Below, in pieces: positions 44,208-52,456 of a stretch of 64,000 bases of DNA. Both the position numbers and the translations under genes were made by a program. The stretch spans positions 1-64,000 of the forward strand of contig NZ_WPZQ01000015.1 of NCBI RefSeq assembly GCF_013030265.1. The letters run 5' to 3'. This DNA is from Ruegeria arenilitoris (GTDB taxonomy: Bacteria > Pseudomonadota > Alphaproteobacteria > Rhodobacterales > Rhodobacteraceae). Numbering within the stretch: position 1 is the stretch's first letter; every line of letters starts with the position of its first letter. The notes under the pieces were generated by a model, which searched no databases, was not told the DNA's origin, and worked only from the letters and a program-made list of their open reading frames with translations.

Positions 44208-44873
44208 ATGTCAGCAGCAATCGTATTCGACCTTGATGGTACGTTGGTAGACAGCCTTGCTGATCTCGCCGGAGCCGTGAATCGCATGTTGGGCGATGTT
44301 GGGCACGCGCCATTGCCTCAAACCATTATCGGGCGATTCGTTGGAAATGGCCTGCCCAAGCTGGTTGAACGAACAATTCGCCATTGCGAAATCGACATGA
44401 ACCGCCACGGTGAGCTGACGAAGTTGACCTTGGATCACTACAACAAAGCATCCAGTGATCAGACCGTACCCTATCCCGGCGTCATGGAAGCATTGGCAGA
44501 GTTACGCAGGCAGGGACACCGCCTTGGCGTCTGCACCAACAAACCTGAAAAACCGGCATGCTATGTGTTAAAAGCACTGAATCTCGCCCATCACTTTGAT
44601 GTTGTTTTTGGCGGTGACACACTGTCCTTGCGCAAACCTAACCCCAAGCATTTAAACGAAACTTTTGATGCGTTGGGCTGCTCAGGGCCCAGATTATTTG
44701 TTGGTGACAGCGAAGTGGATGCCGAAACAGCCAAACGCGCCGAGGTACCGTTTCTGCTGTTCACAGAAGGGTATCGCAAGTCACCAGTAGCTGAAATTCC
44801 GCATACTATCAGTTACGATGACAGCGCCAAATTGCCTGCACTTGTTGGCCAATACTTGGCAGGAACGGATTAA
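44208..44873 (+). CDS. gph: Phosphoglycolate phosphatase
   Basis: A 221-residue HAD-IA phosphatase. Motif I is FDLDGTLVDS (Asp7, Asp9) and the cap follows. Motif II is VCTNK, the Lys of motif III lies before GKPN-like LRKPNPKHL, and the Asp pair of motif IV is in FVGDSEVDAETA. The whole fits Gph, which removes 2-phosphoglycolate (from DNA repair or oxygenase side reactions). HAD families overlap, so a different phosphatase cannot be excluded. It is divergent from hemP with a 220-base spacer that holds the palindrome. Confidence 0.85.
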   Translation: MSAAIVFDLDGTLVDSLADLAGAVNRMLGDVGHAPLPQTIIGRFVGNGLPKLVERTIRHCEIDMNRHGELTKLTLDHYNKASSDQTVPYPGVMEALAELRRQGHRLGVCTNKPEKPACYVLKALNLAHHFDVVFGGDTLSLRKPNPKHLNETFDALGCSGPRLFVGDSEVDAETAKRAEVPFLLFTEGYRKSPVAEIPHTISYDDSAKLPALVGQYLAGTD

Positions 44874-45125
44874 CCCAATCCGAAAATTGTTTTGGGCAAC
44901 GGCCAGTTTTCTTATGTCAGAAGGTTTTTGAGGGGCCGGCTGAGGGGGTAAGATGCCAGCCCCTCATCGGGGAAAGTGGTTGGTCAGGAATGACCCTGTT
45001 AAGATCAAGATAGCCTGCAGCGCCGATGCGCGAAATTGGGGGATTCCCGTAGGCGGGCATTTTTTCTGACAGAAAGGCCCGAGGTCCTTATCTGCCAGCA
45101 TCGTCTTCCAATCCGGTTTTTTAGC

Positions 45126-46346
45126 TCAGATGTGACTGCTGAATTCCAGTTCAGAAACACTGCAGTTCGATGGCGACCGACAGATTTGCGCGGCAGCGCG
45201 CGCAATAACCAGTTCCTCGTTCGTCGGAACAACCATGACCTGGACCCGAGAGAGCTGGGTTGAGATAACCCGTGCGCTGTCGGCGTTCGCATCGGGGTCT
45301 AATTCAATCCCCAACCATCCCATATCCGCACAGATCCGCTCTCGTACCAGAGACGAATTCTCACCGATGCCCCCGGTGAACACAACCGCATCCAACCCGC
45401 CCAGAACCGCGGCAAGCGCCCCCAGTTCACGGCGTGCCCGGAAATTGAAATAGCTGATCGCTTTGCGTGTTGCCGGAGTATCCGCTTCCTCGAGCGTACG
45501 CATGTCATTTGACAGACCCGACATCCCAAGCAAACCGGACTCGCGGTACAGCAGTTGGGTTATCTGGGCGGCAGACATGCCCTTTTGCTCCATGAGATAC
45601 AGGACAACGCCCGGATCCAACTGCCCGCATCGGGTTCCCATCGGCAAACCATCCAGAGCCGAAAACCCCATGCTCGAGCCGACAGAACGACCGCTGATCA
45701 TGCCACACATCGATGCCCCGTTCCCAAGATGGGCAACGATCACCCGACCGCTGTGCAACAGAGGCGCAGTTTTGGCCATATGGTTTGAAATGTAGTCATA
45801 GCTGAGCCCGTGAAACCCGTACCGCCGCACACCCATGTCATAATACTCGGTTGGCAATGCGAATGTGTCATTGACCCACGGATGATTGCGGTGAAACGCA
45901 GTATCAAAGCACGCAATCTGAACCGCGTCCGGAAACCGCTCCATCGCTGCGCGGGCTCCGGCGATGTTGAACGGCTGGTGCAGCGGCGCAAAGGGCGAGA
46001 AACGTTCAAGGTCCTTCAGACTGTCCCGCGTCAACAGAACCGGGCCGTCATTGTCAGGTCCGCCATGCACGATGCGATGTCCAACGGCTGAAATGGTAAC
46101 GCCCGGAAACTGCCGAACCACCAGATCCAGAACGTGGTCGAGCGCGCTGTGATGATCGACAATCGTCTCGGACGTTTCATCAATCAGGTCCCGACCATCC
46201 AAGTCCGTCGCCTGAATATGTGCAGCCGGGCTGCCAATGCGATCAACTTCGCCTGTACATATCGCCTCGGGCTCGTCCCCCTGCATCGAGAACAAACCAA
46301 ATTTCAGAGAGGACGAACCCGAATTCAGGGTCACAACATGGGTCAT
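45126..46346 (-). CDS. ackA: Acetate kinase
   Basis: A 406-residue acetate kinase with the N-terminal NSGSSSLKFGLF phosphate loop, VGHRIVHGG, and the ATP-binding GNGASMCGMI and FTGGIGENSSLVRERI. It interconverts acetyl-phosphate and acetate with ATP. ATG 46346 is chosen since it overlaps the preceding stop by one base and starts the conserved sequence. It lies directly behind a phosphotransacetylase fusion gene, giving a complete Pta-AckA route. The 250 bases after it hold no gene. Confidence 0.95.
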   Translation of the reverse strand: MTHVVTLNSGSSSLKFGLFSMQGDEPEAICTGEVDRIGSPAAHIQATDLDGRDLIDETSETIVDHHSALDHVLDLVVRQFPGVTISAVGHRIVHGGPDNDGPVLLTRDSLKDLERFSPFAPLHQPFNIAGARAAMERFPDAVQIACFDTAFHRNHPWVNDTFALPTEYYDMGVRRYGFHGLSYDYISNHMAKTAPLLHSGRVIVAHLGNGASMCGMISGRSVGSSMGFSALDGLPMGTRCGQLDPGVVLYLMEQKGMSAAQITQLLYRESGLLGMSGLSNDMRTLEEADTPATRKAISYFNFRARRELGALAAVLGGLDAVVFTGGIGENSSLVRERICADMGWLGIELDPDANADSARVISTQLSRVQVMVVPTNEELVIARAAAQICRSPSNCSVSELEFSSHI

Positions 46347-47731
46347 CAGATCCGCTCCGCCATTCGGGCAGCGTGCAACGCCGCGACCGCGCATGAGGCC
46401 AACCGCGCCTTGTCGTCATCAGCCCTGCTGTTCAGGATGATCGGCACCTTAGCCCCCAGCACAACGCCTGCCCCTTCGGCATGCGCGATGTAAGTCAATT
46501 GCTTGGCCAGCATGTTCCCGGCATCAAGGTTAGGCACCACCAGAATATCCGCCCGGCCAGCCACTTCGGATACAATTCCCTTGGTTCGGGCTGCGGCCAG
46601 ACTGACTGCGTTGTCCATTGCCAAAGGTCCATCCACAAGCCCGCCTCGGATCTGACCCCGCTCGGCCATCTTGGATAACAGCGCTGCATCTATCGACGAT
46701 CTGATGGCGGGGTTCACCGTTTCAACCGCCGACAGTATTCCGGCCTTCGGAGACTCGATACCGATTGAGATGGCCAGGTCGATGGCGTTCTGGGTAATGT
46801 CGATCTTTGTCTCAAGATCAGGTTCGATATTGATCGCGGCATCCGTCACCAGCAAAGGATGCGGCTGTCCCGGCACGTCCATGACGAAAACATGAGTGAA
46901 CCGCCTGCCAGCACGAAGACCGTGCTCCTTGCGCAAAGCGGCGCGCAACAGATCATCGGTGTGCAGATGTCCCTTCATCAGGGCCTGGGCACGCCCCTCG
47001 ACAACCAGATCGACAGCTACGCCCGCGGCATCAAAGTGATCCCGCACCGGCACGATCTCGGCATTTCCCAATGGCAGATCAATCTCACATGCCGCCGCTT
47101 GGATCTTGTCGGGATCACCGACAAGTATCGGATCAATTATCGTCTCTTTCGCAGCCAGCAAGGCGCCACCCAGAGAATTCGGCTCCTCTGGAGCAACCAC
47201 TGCGGTTGGAATGGGTGGCAGGGGGCGAGACTGATCCAAAAGTGCATCAAAGTGCCGGTGTCGCTGCACCACCAGACCGGGTACTTCGATGTCACTGAAC
47301 GAAAGCTCTTTCTCCGGTGCTATCACAACTGCAGTACCCGTTACGATTACAGCGCCATCGTCGGGACGGATGACTTCCGTATCCATTACGACCTCGCGGT
47401 TATCGCATTTCTGGGCAACGGTTACCCGCGCCAGTAATTCATCACCTGCATGGGCACGATCCACGAACTCGAAACTCTGCGATTTGTACAAGGTGCCTGC
47501 ACCGGGAAGGATGTTACCAAGCACAGCCGAGATCAGCGCCCCAACGAACATCGCCGGCGCGATGGCTTCGTTCACAGTGTCCCCATCACCATCTTCATTG
47601 GCCAGATGGAGTGGATTGTGATTGCCCGAGTTTGACGCAAACACGAAGAAATCATCCTCTGTGCAAATCCGTCTTAGCTCGGCGCTGTCGCCGACCTTGA
47701 GCTGGTCATAGGGTTTGTTGTGATATCTCAT
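46346..47731 (-). CDS. MaoC-phosphotransacetylase fusion
   Basis: A 461-residue bifunctional protein. The N-terminal 140 residues form a MaoC/hot-dog domain (dehydratase-like: DDFFVFASNSGNHNPLH, then PAMFVGALISAVLGNILPG). The rest is a phosphate acetyl/butyryltransferase (PTA/PTB) domain, with IGIESPKAGILSAVETVNPAIRSSIDAALL and GLVDGPLAMDNAV. Such fusions are known and are annotated as bifunctional enoyl-CoA hydratase/phosphate acetyltransferase. With ackA it would convert acetyl-CoA to acetate and ATP, or run in reverse. There is no strong ribosome site before ATG 47731. The 247 bases upstream (47732-47978) hold its promoter and no gene. Confidence 0.9.
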   Translation of the reverse strand: MRYHNKPYDQLKVGDSAELRRICTEDDFFVFASNSGNHNPLHLANEDGDGDTVNEAIAPAMFVGALISAVLGNILPGAGTLYKSQSFEFVDRAHAGDELLARVTVAQKCDNREVVMDTEVIRPDDGAVIVTGTAVVIAPEKELSFSDIEVPGLVVQRHRHFDALLDQSRPLPPIPTAVVAPEEPNSLGGALLAAKETIIDPILVGDPDKIQAAACEIDLPLGNAEIVPVRDHFDAAGVAVDLVVEGRAQALMKGHLHTDDLLRAALRKEHGLRAGRRFTHVFVMDVPGQPHPLLVTDAAINIEPDLETKIDITQNAIDLAISIGIESPKAGILSAVETVNPAIRSSIDAALLSKMAERGQIRGGLVDGPLAMDNAVSLAAARTKGIVSEVAGRADILVVPNLDAGNMLAKQLTYIAHAEGAGVVLGAKVPIILNSRADDDKARLASCAVAALHAARMAERI

Positions 47732-47978
47732 TTTTGGTCGTTACCCGACTGAGTTTTAGAATCTGTCCGGCACAAGTTATCTTGCCCGTATGATAATTTG
47801 TTGATCCAGGCCAATGCCTACGTACATTTCGGCAAACAATTGGAATATCTTTCTGCCAAGAGAGCAATTTTCAGCTTTTTATTGCCTTGCTGGAACCAAG
47901 TCGCCAATGACGTGAAGTCATTAACTCCTGGGCACTTTTCATTCCGGTCGGACCGAGACTAGTGACAACTGGCTCCAG

Positions 47979-49076
47979 TCACTTTTGGTAGAAGAACGAC
48001 AGTTTACGACTCACACCGCCCGGCGGCGGTGGGAAGGGAGATGCTCTGCGAACCTGATCCTTCGCAGCACGATCAATCTCCGCTGAACCCGAACTGTCGA
48101 CAACATCAACCCAGGCCAAGGTACCGTCAGGATTGATTTCGAAGAACACCTGAGCAAACCCCCGGGCCGACACATAAACAACCGGGGTCCGGTTCAAATG
48201 GACAAGCACCTCGCCAGCATAGTTCGTGACGTCCGAGTTACCGGGCCCGCGCCCCCCCGACGCAGTTCGGCCCGTTCTTTTCTTGAAGGCATCAAGACCC
48301 TCTCGCTGATAGGCACGCAGCGGCGATTCAATCACCGCTTGAGGAAAGCGCAGATCATCAAACTTTTTTGAACCTGAGAATGCACCCTGTGGTTCTGTTG
48401 ACGGCGGGCGTTCCGGAAGACGTGGACGGATAGAAGAGACCACCGCCTGCTCCGATGCTTCTGTCTCAGGTTCAGTTGATGCGTCAGGAATTTCGGGATC
48501 AACTGCCTCATTTTCGAGCGGAACAATGGGGACCGGAGGGGCTTCGGTAGCAGGCAAAGCTGCAAGCGCCTCTGGCTCAGGGGCCGTGGCAGGCGGAATT
48601 GCGTCTGGGTCACCTTCGGGTATTTCAACTACCTCGCCAGTTTCGGCCGGGGGGGTCTCAGTCGCACTGTCGCTGGCCTGTTCCTCGGCATCCGGTTGAT
48701 CTGCTGGCTCTGACGGCTGAGGCTCGGGCGCTTCGGGCTGAACAATCGGAGCGGACCCTGTATCAGGGGCATAAACGCGTTGCGGATCCGGTGATGCGAC
48801 CAACGCTTCACTTGTAGGAATTTCAGCCGGTTCAGGTTCTGGCGGAGTTTCAACAGGCGGCTCTGGCTCCGGCACCTCGGCGGGTTCGGGCTCGACTGGC
48901 TCGGCAGGCGTTTCGGCAAGATCTTCAAAGGTATTGTTCAATTCGACTGTGTTCGGCTTGGGCTGTTGAGAAGACCTCTCGGCCAGACCCGACGAAGTGG
49001 TACTAAGAGCAAAAAGATGCACAACCAGCGACAGCACGATGGCTAAAATCGCAACAAAGGCGGACTTCCGGATCAT
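47979..49076 (-). CDS. tonB: TonB-like energy transducer
   Basis: A 365-residue TonB-type protein. It has one N-terminal membrane helix (SAFVAILAIVLSLVVHLFAL, about 5-24) and a long Pro/Glu-rich periplasmic spacer (about 55-215). The C-terminal domain (about 280-365) holds RTPVVYVSARGFAQVFFEI and ends in KLSFFYQK. It transfers proton-motive energy to outer-membrane receptors for iron, haem or vitamin B12. It overlaps the ExbD gene by four bases. B12 supply would matter for the cobalamin-dependent dehalogenase; this is a guess from context. Confidence 0.88.
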   Translation of the reverse strand: MIRKSAFVAILAIVLSLVVHLFALSTTSSGLAERSSQQPKPNTVELNNTFEDLAETPAEPVEPEPAEVPEPEPPVETPPEPEPAEIPTSEALVASPDPQRVYAPDTGSAPIVQPEAPEPQPSEPADQPDAEEQASDSATETPPAETGEVVEIPEGDPDAIPPATAPEPEALAALPATEAPPVPIVPLENEAVDPEIPDASTEPETEASEQAVVSSIRPRLPERPPSTEPQGAFSGSKKFDDLRFPQAVIESPLRAYQREGLDAFKKRTGRTASGGRGPGNSDVTNYAGEVLVHLNRTPVVYVSARGFAQVFFEINPDGTLAWVDVVDSSGSAEIDRAAKDQVRRASPFPPPPGGVSRKLSFFYQK

Positions 49077-49450
49077 TCCAGAGCCTGCCGGGTCACAAGA
49101 AACACCGAAGAAGCACCCAGTCGGCGGAGCGCGCTTGTGATTTCAACCAAAAGTGGGCCGGACGCGTTCCGGTCGGGAACGATCCGCACCGGGCCCGTAC
49201 CGTGACCAATCATGTATGTATCGGGATCAGTCGGCACGCCCCGAAAGCTCAAGGTCCCGTCCTGATGCAGAACCAAAGCGTCCGGCGGCTCACGACCCGC
49301 AAGCTCCGAGGTATCGACAAGATCCAGATCGGGATCGAGGGGTGGCGCAACCGTACCCGCGATCAGAAAGAAGATCAGCATCAGAAATACGACGTTGATC
49401 AGAGGGATTGTTGAATCGCGTTTACGGCGTGGACGAAGATAGCGGATCAT
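49073..49450 (-). CDS. exbD: ExbD-type biopolymer transport protein (second copy)
   Basis: A 125-residue ExbD/TolR protein with one membrane helix (STIPLINVVFLMLIFFLIAG). The usual membrane Asp of PLIDVVF reads Asn here (PLINVVF), a notable change at the proton-sensing site. The periplasmic part is short and ends ALRRLGASSVFLVTRQALE. It is one of two ExbD-like subunits in the same operon and may act as a structural partner rather than proton carrier. Confidence 0.85.
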   Translation of the reverse strand: MIRYLRPRRKRDSTIPLINVVFLMLIFFLIAGTVAPPLDPDLDLVDTSELAGREPPDALVLHQDGTLSFRGVPTDPDTYMIGHGTGPVRIVPDRNASGPLLVEITSALRRLGASSVFLVTRQALE

Positions 49451-49454
49451 CTGC

Positions 49455-49820
49455 TCACTCCAGCACCGTGACCGTCAGCCCGTCGCGCCCACGCAACCGA
49501 ACCAAAAGATCCACCAATCGCTGTGCCGATGTCCCCTCGTCGAGGCTGACAATAACCTGACCAGTCTCGACCTGCGCCTCTAACTCCTCCAGCGTTATTG
49601 GGGTGCCGTTCAGCATCAGTCGATCCGCGCCCAGTTGCACAAAGGCACGCTCAGCAGGCGTGTCAGATGACGCCGCCCCGGATGTTGCGCTTCCCAGCTC
49701 GATTTCGCCGAACTTTGAAAACGTCGACGACAGCATGAAGAAGAGCAAAAGCAAAAAGATTACGTCGATGAGAGGTGTCATCGACATCGGACGCCGGACA
49801 AAGGGCGCTTTGTTACGCAT
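49455..49820 (-). CDS. exbD: ExbD-type biopolymer transport protein (first copy)
   Basis: A 121-residue ExbD/TolR protein. The membrane helix MTPLIDVIFLLLLFFMLSS keeps the essential Asp (PLIDVIF) that carries protons. The periplasmic part resembles ExbD (PITLEELEAQVETGQVIVSLDEG). ATG 49820 overlaps the stop of the ExbB gene by eight bases; a much longer in-frame frame upstream lies inside the ExbB gene and is not used. It pairs with the next ExbD gene after a 4-base gap. Confidence 0.88.
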   Translation of the reverse strand: MRNKAPFVRRPMSMTPLIDVIFLLLLFFMLSSTFSKFGEIELGSATSGAASSDTPAERAFVQLGADRLMLNGTPITLEELEAQVETGQVIVSLDEGTSAQRLVDLLVRLRGRDGLTVTVLE

Positions 49821-50478
49821 GCTCAGGCGCGGCTGAGTGGCCTTCAGCGCCCGCCGCTTTGTTAAGTGACTGGCCTGGCACCAGAATGGTGCGCAGTGCT
49901 TTATCCGCGAACACCCTTTCGCGCGCCGTTCGGCTTTCGAACCACGACAGAACCATCGAGGTCGGCATGGCAACCGCAAGCCCCACAGCAGTGGTAACCA
50001 GAGCAACCCAGATACCGCCTGCCAACAGGGATGGATCAACCGAAGAGCCCGCTGACTGAAGGCTCTGGAATGCATTGATCATCCCGATAACCGTGCCGAA
50101 CAAACCAAGCAGTGGTGCAAGCTGCGCAATGGTGTCGAGCAGACGAAAACCGCGTTCTAGCCCCGCAAGCGCCAGTCCTGCCTCGGCATCCAACCGATCA
50201 TCAATGCCGGGCTTATCATACGCATCCATCGCTGCCCCCACGATGGGAGCAAGATAGCTGCTGCTTTGTTCAAGGCGTGCACGCGCCGCGCCTCGGTCAC
50301 CCGCATCCCAGGCTGCCAGTGCATCGGAAAGCACGCGGTGCCGACCGACACCACAGGCCGCAAACTGCCAGAGCTTGTAGATAGCGACTGCAAGTGTCAG
50401 CACTGACATAACGATCAGAATTGCAACGACCGGCCCGCCCAGCGCAAGGATCTCCCGAAGTGAAACAAGTGGGTTCAT
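49813..50478 (-). CDS. exbB: ExbB/TolQ/MotA-type proton channel protein
   Basis: A 221-residue MotA/TolQ/ExbB-family proton channel with three membrane helices. The first is at ILALGGPVVAILIVMSVLTLAV, and the pair near LLGLFGTVIGMINAF and LLAGGIWVALVTTAVGLAVA contains the conserved GLLGTV-like pore segment. Together with the two ExbD genes and tonB it forms a complete TonB energising complex. It overlaps the preceding gene by four bases. Confidence 0.9.
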   Translation of the reverse strand: MNPLVSLREILALGGPVVAILIVMSVLTLAVAIYKLWQFAACGVGRHRVLSDALAAWDAGDRGAARARLEQSSSYLAPIVGAAMDAYDKPGIDDRLDAEAGLALAGLERGFRLLDTIAQLAPLLGLFGTVIGMINAFQSLQSAGSSVDPSLLAGGIWVALVTTAVGLAVAMPTSMVLSWFESRTARERVFADKALRTILVPGQSLNKAAGAEGHSAAPEHA

Positions 50479-50909
50479 CTGAAGAGCTCCACATCTACCC
50501 GGCTGCTCAGCGACAGCGCATCACTGCAAATTTCGCTTTCTGCGCCATCCACAAGACAGGTACCGGTATCGTTGATCAGCAAACGACCCACGTTGTCGCA
50601 AGTCGTATCTGGTTGAACAAACTGACGTACACGATGCCGGTCAACCGGTAGTTCACCCATATTATAGGTCACCAATTTCTGGACACTTCCCAAGGCATCG
50701 AACACCACAATCTCAAATATGACGTCTTCGATCGTCACTTCGGTTTTATTCGATACCAAAAACGTCAACAGGCAACCCCTGTCGATATCCTCAACCGTGT
50801 TTAGCTCGACCGAAAGATCAGGCGAAGGCTGATCTGCGGACTGCGCCAAGGCAACGGCCGGGGTCGCAGTGGCGAGCAGTGCCGCAAAAGCGAAGCGACG
50901 AAACAACAT
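50475..50909 (-). CDS. Hypothetical periplasmic protein at the head of the ton operon
   Basis: A 144-residue protein with a Sec signal peptide (MLFRRFAFAALLATATPAVALAQ, about 1-23) that I do not recognise. The mature part has four cysteines (in GCLLTFLV, TTCDNVGR, GTCLVDG and EICSDA), suited for two disulfides, and a beta-rich look. GGGAG seven bases before ATG 50909 supports the start. It is the first gene of the ton operon, overlapping exbB by four bases, so it may serve in the energising complex or in receptor assembly. Confidence 0.6.
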   Translation of the reverse strand: MLFRRFAFAALLATATPAVALAQSADQPSPDLSVELNTVEDIDRGCLLTFLVSNKTEVTIEDVIFEIVVFDALGSVQKLVTYNMGELPVDRHRVRQFVQPDTTCDNVGRLLINDTGTCLVDGAESEICSDALSLSSRVDVELFR

Positions 50910-51182
50910 TACTGGCTCCCAATTGCTTACGCGAAATTTGAAGGCCGGCGATGCTCCGCAGGCGCTTGTTCCCTCATATCGGAGACAGCTGGTTGGTAAA
51001 AGGGCTGCTATAGGCATTGTGATTTGATGATTGCGCAATTTCTTGCCTGATCGACCCGCCCGCACCCGATTGGCCTCTACATCTTAGTGATTACAATACA
51101 TTGCATGATATCTAGGGCGTCTTTCAATTTGTGCAAACTATGGGGCGTCACCAAGGACACCCCCCAGGCCACCATCGTGCAA

Positions 51183-51620
51183 TCAGTCCAAGGCGACAAC
51201 GGCCTCGACCTCGAACAGCATGGGATCAATTGCGAGTTTCGGCACCGGGACCAGCGTCTGTGCGGGAAGTGTGTCTTCAAACATCCCCACGACATGCTTG
51301 GTCAGCGTCGCCAACTTCGACATGTCATGGTCAACCACATACACCGTAAGCTTAACCACCCGTGTGACGTCCGAACCGAGCGCTTCAATCACCGCCCTCA
51401 GGTTGGTATAGGCCTGCGCGACCTGAACATCGAAATCCGGAGACAGCGCACCGGTTTCGTCCTGCCCGCCCTGCCCCGAGATAAAAGCCAAACGACCGGA
51501 AATCGGGGTGATCACCGCGGTGCTGTAGCCGTTGGGCGTCGGATCATGGAGATGCGATGGATTGACGATGACCGGCGTGTGCTCAGATGTTTTAGCTGTA
51601 ATCCGATCCTGATGTGTCAT
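51183..51620 (-). CDS. RidA-family protein
   Basis: A 145-residue protein of the RidA/YjgF/YER057c family. It has HDPTPNGYSTAVITPISGRLAFISGQGGQDETG and QVAQAYTNLRAVIEALGS (seen in parts), then VKLTVYVVDHDM and the end VEVDAVVALD-like FEVEAVVALD. The Arg that binds the carboxylate in true RidA (in the last third, before VE-A-AL) is not evident: the stretch reads LAIDPMLFEVEAVVA, so this is a non-RidA subgroup. It would act in removal of reactive enamines or a related step. It is divergent from the WYL regulator. Confidence 0.8.
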   Translation of the reverse strand: MTHQDRITAKTSEHTPVIVNPSHLHDPTPNGYSTAVITPISGRLAFISGQGGQDETGALSPDFDVQVAQAYTNLRAVIEALGSDVTRVVKLTVYVVDHDMSKLATLTKHVVGMFEDTLPAQTLVPVPKLAIDPMLFEVEAVVALD

Positions 51621-51669
51621 GCTGTTTCTCCTTGCTGAGTAATCGATGACCTCGCATATAGAAAGAAAC

Positions 51670-51688
51670 GGTGTCACAATCTGTCACC
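51670..51688. promoter_or_regulatory. Candidate WYL regulator site
   Basis: The spacer between the divergent RidA and WYL genes holds GGTGTCACAATCTGTCACC, an imperfect palindrome that also contains a direct repeat TGTCAC with 10-base periodicity. Such a symmetric site 21 bases before the WYL start suits autoregulation. Confidence 0.4.
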
Positions 51689-51708
51689 ATATATCTGGAT
51701 TGCTGAAA

Positions 51709-52428
51709 ATGGATATTCGGTCACGCCAAGAAGAGATTGTTCGCACCCTGCGGCGTCAGGGAACGTCGACTGTAGACGAGCTGACCAACGCGGTCGGCGC
51801 ATCCAGACGCACGGTTCTGCGCGATATCAGTTCTCTCCGGGATCAGGGATTTGTCATTCATTCCGAATGCGGCCGGGGCGGTGGCCTGCAGCTTGACCCG
51901 CAATCCGTTCAGACCACGGCACGTCTGTCAGTCACCGAAGTCTTCGCACTTCTCATCAGCGTCGCGGCAATGCGAGCGGCGCGCACCCTGCCCTTTTCCG
52001 ACCTCGCCGATGCCGGGCTAGCAAAGATCGAAAAGGCCCTGCCTGCTGATAAAGTCAAGGATCTGCGCAGTATTCTGGATTGCCTGCATGTCGGACAGCT
52101 ATCTCCCAAACAGGACATCGGGGATCTGGGTTCGATCGACCCCGCATTGTTGCCCGCATTTGAGACGACGTTCCTGCAACGGCGTCATTTGCGATTTAGC
52201 TATTGTGACGCCAAAGGCGTGATTTCACAGCGCGAGGTGGAACCGCAGGCGATGCTGATCCTGCCGCCTCTGTGGTATCTCGTGGCATGGGATCCTGCCC
52301 GAAACGACTTCCGCCATTTTCGTATGGACCGCATCAGCGAACCCATAGTCAATGAAGAGCGGTCATTTCGCCGTCGGCACGTACCATTCGAAAATGATGT
52401 CTGCCCTTTCAACGATATTAATCGCTGA
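51709..52428 (+). CDS. WYL-domain transcriptional regulator (YafY type)
   Basis: A 239-residue regulator with an N-terminal HTH (RQEEIVRTLRRQGTSTVDELTNAVGASRRTVLRDISSLRDQG, seen in parts) and a C-terminal WYL domain whose signature reads LWYLVAWDP. These proteins bind DNA and respond to a small ligand or single-stranded nucleic acid. ATG 51709 is preferred since the preceding in-frame codons look non-coding. It is divergent from RidA and ends 28 bases before the convergent Tm-1-like gene stop. Confidence 0.85.
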   Translation: MDIRSRQEEIVRTLRRQGTSTVDELTNAVGASRRTVLRDISSLRDQGFVIHSECGRGGGLQLDPQSVQTTARLSVTEVFALLISVAAMRAARTLPFSDLADAGLAKIEKALPADKVKDLRSILDCLHVGQLSPKQDIGDLGSIDPALLPAFETTFLQRRHLRFSYCDAKGVISQREVEPQAMLILPPLWYLVAWDPARNDFRHFRMDRISEPIVNEERSFRRRHVPFENDVCPFNDINR

Positions 52429-52456
52429 CCGCGCGCGTCCGATAGGGCAAACCTGC

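Noticed and set aside
44874-45125. GAGGGG...CCCCTC hairpin after gph as a terminator
   Set aside because: The stem is short with a 12-base loop and no T run, so it is not reported as a feature.
47732-47978. TTGAT-like sequences as an FNR box before the phosphotransacetylase gene
   Set aside because: Only half of the consensus is present; not enough to claim oxygen control.
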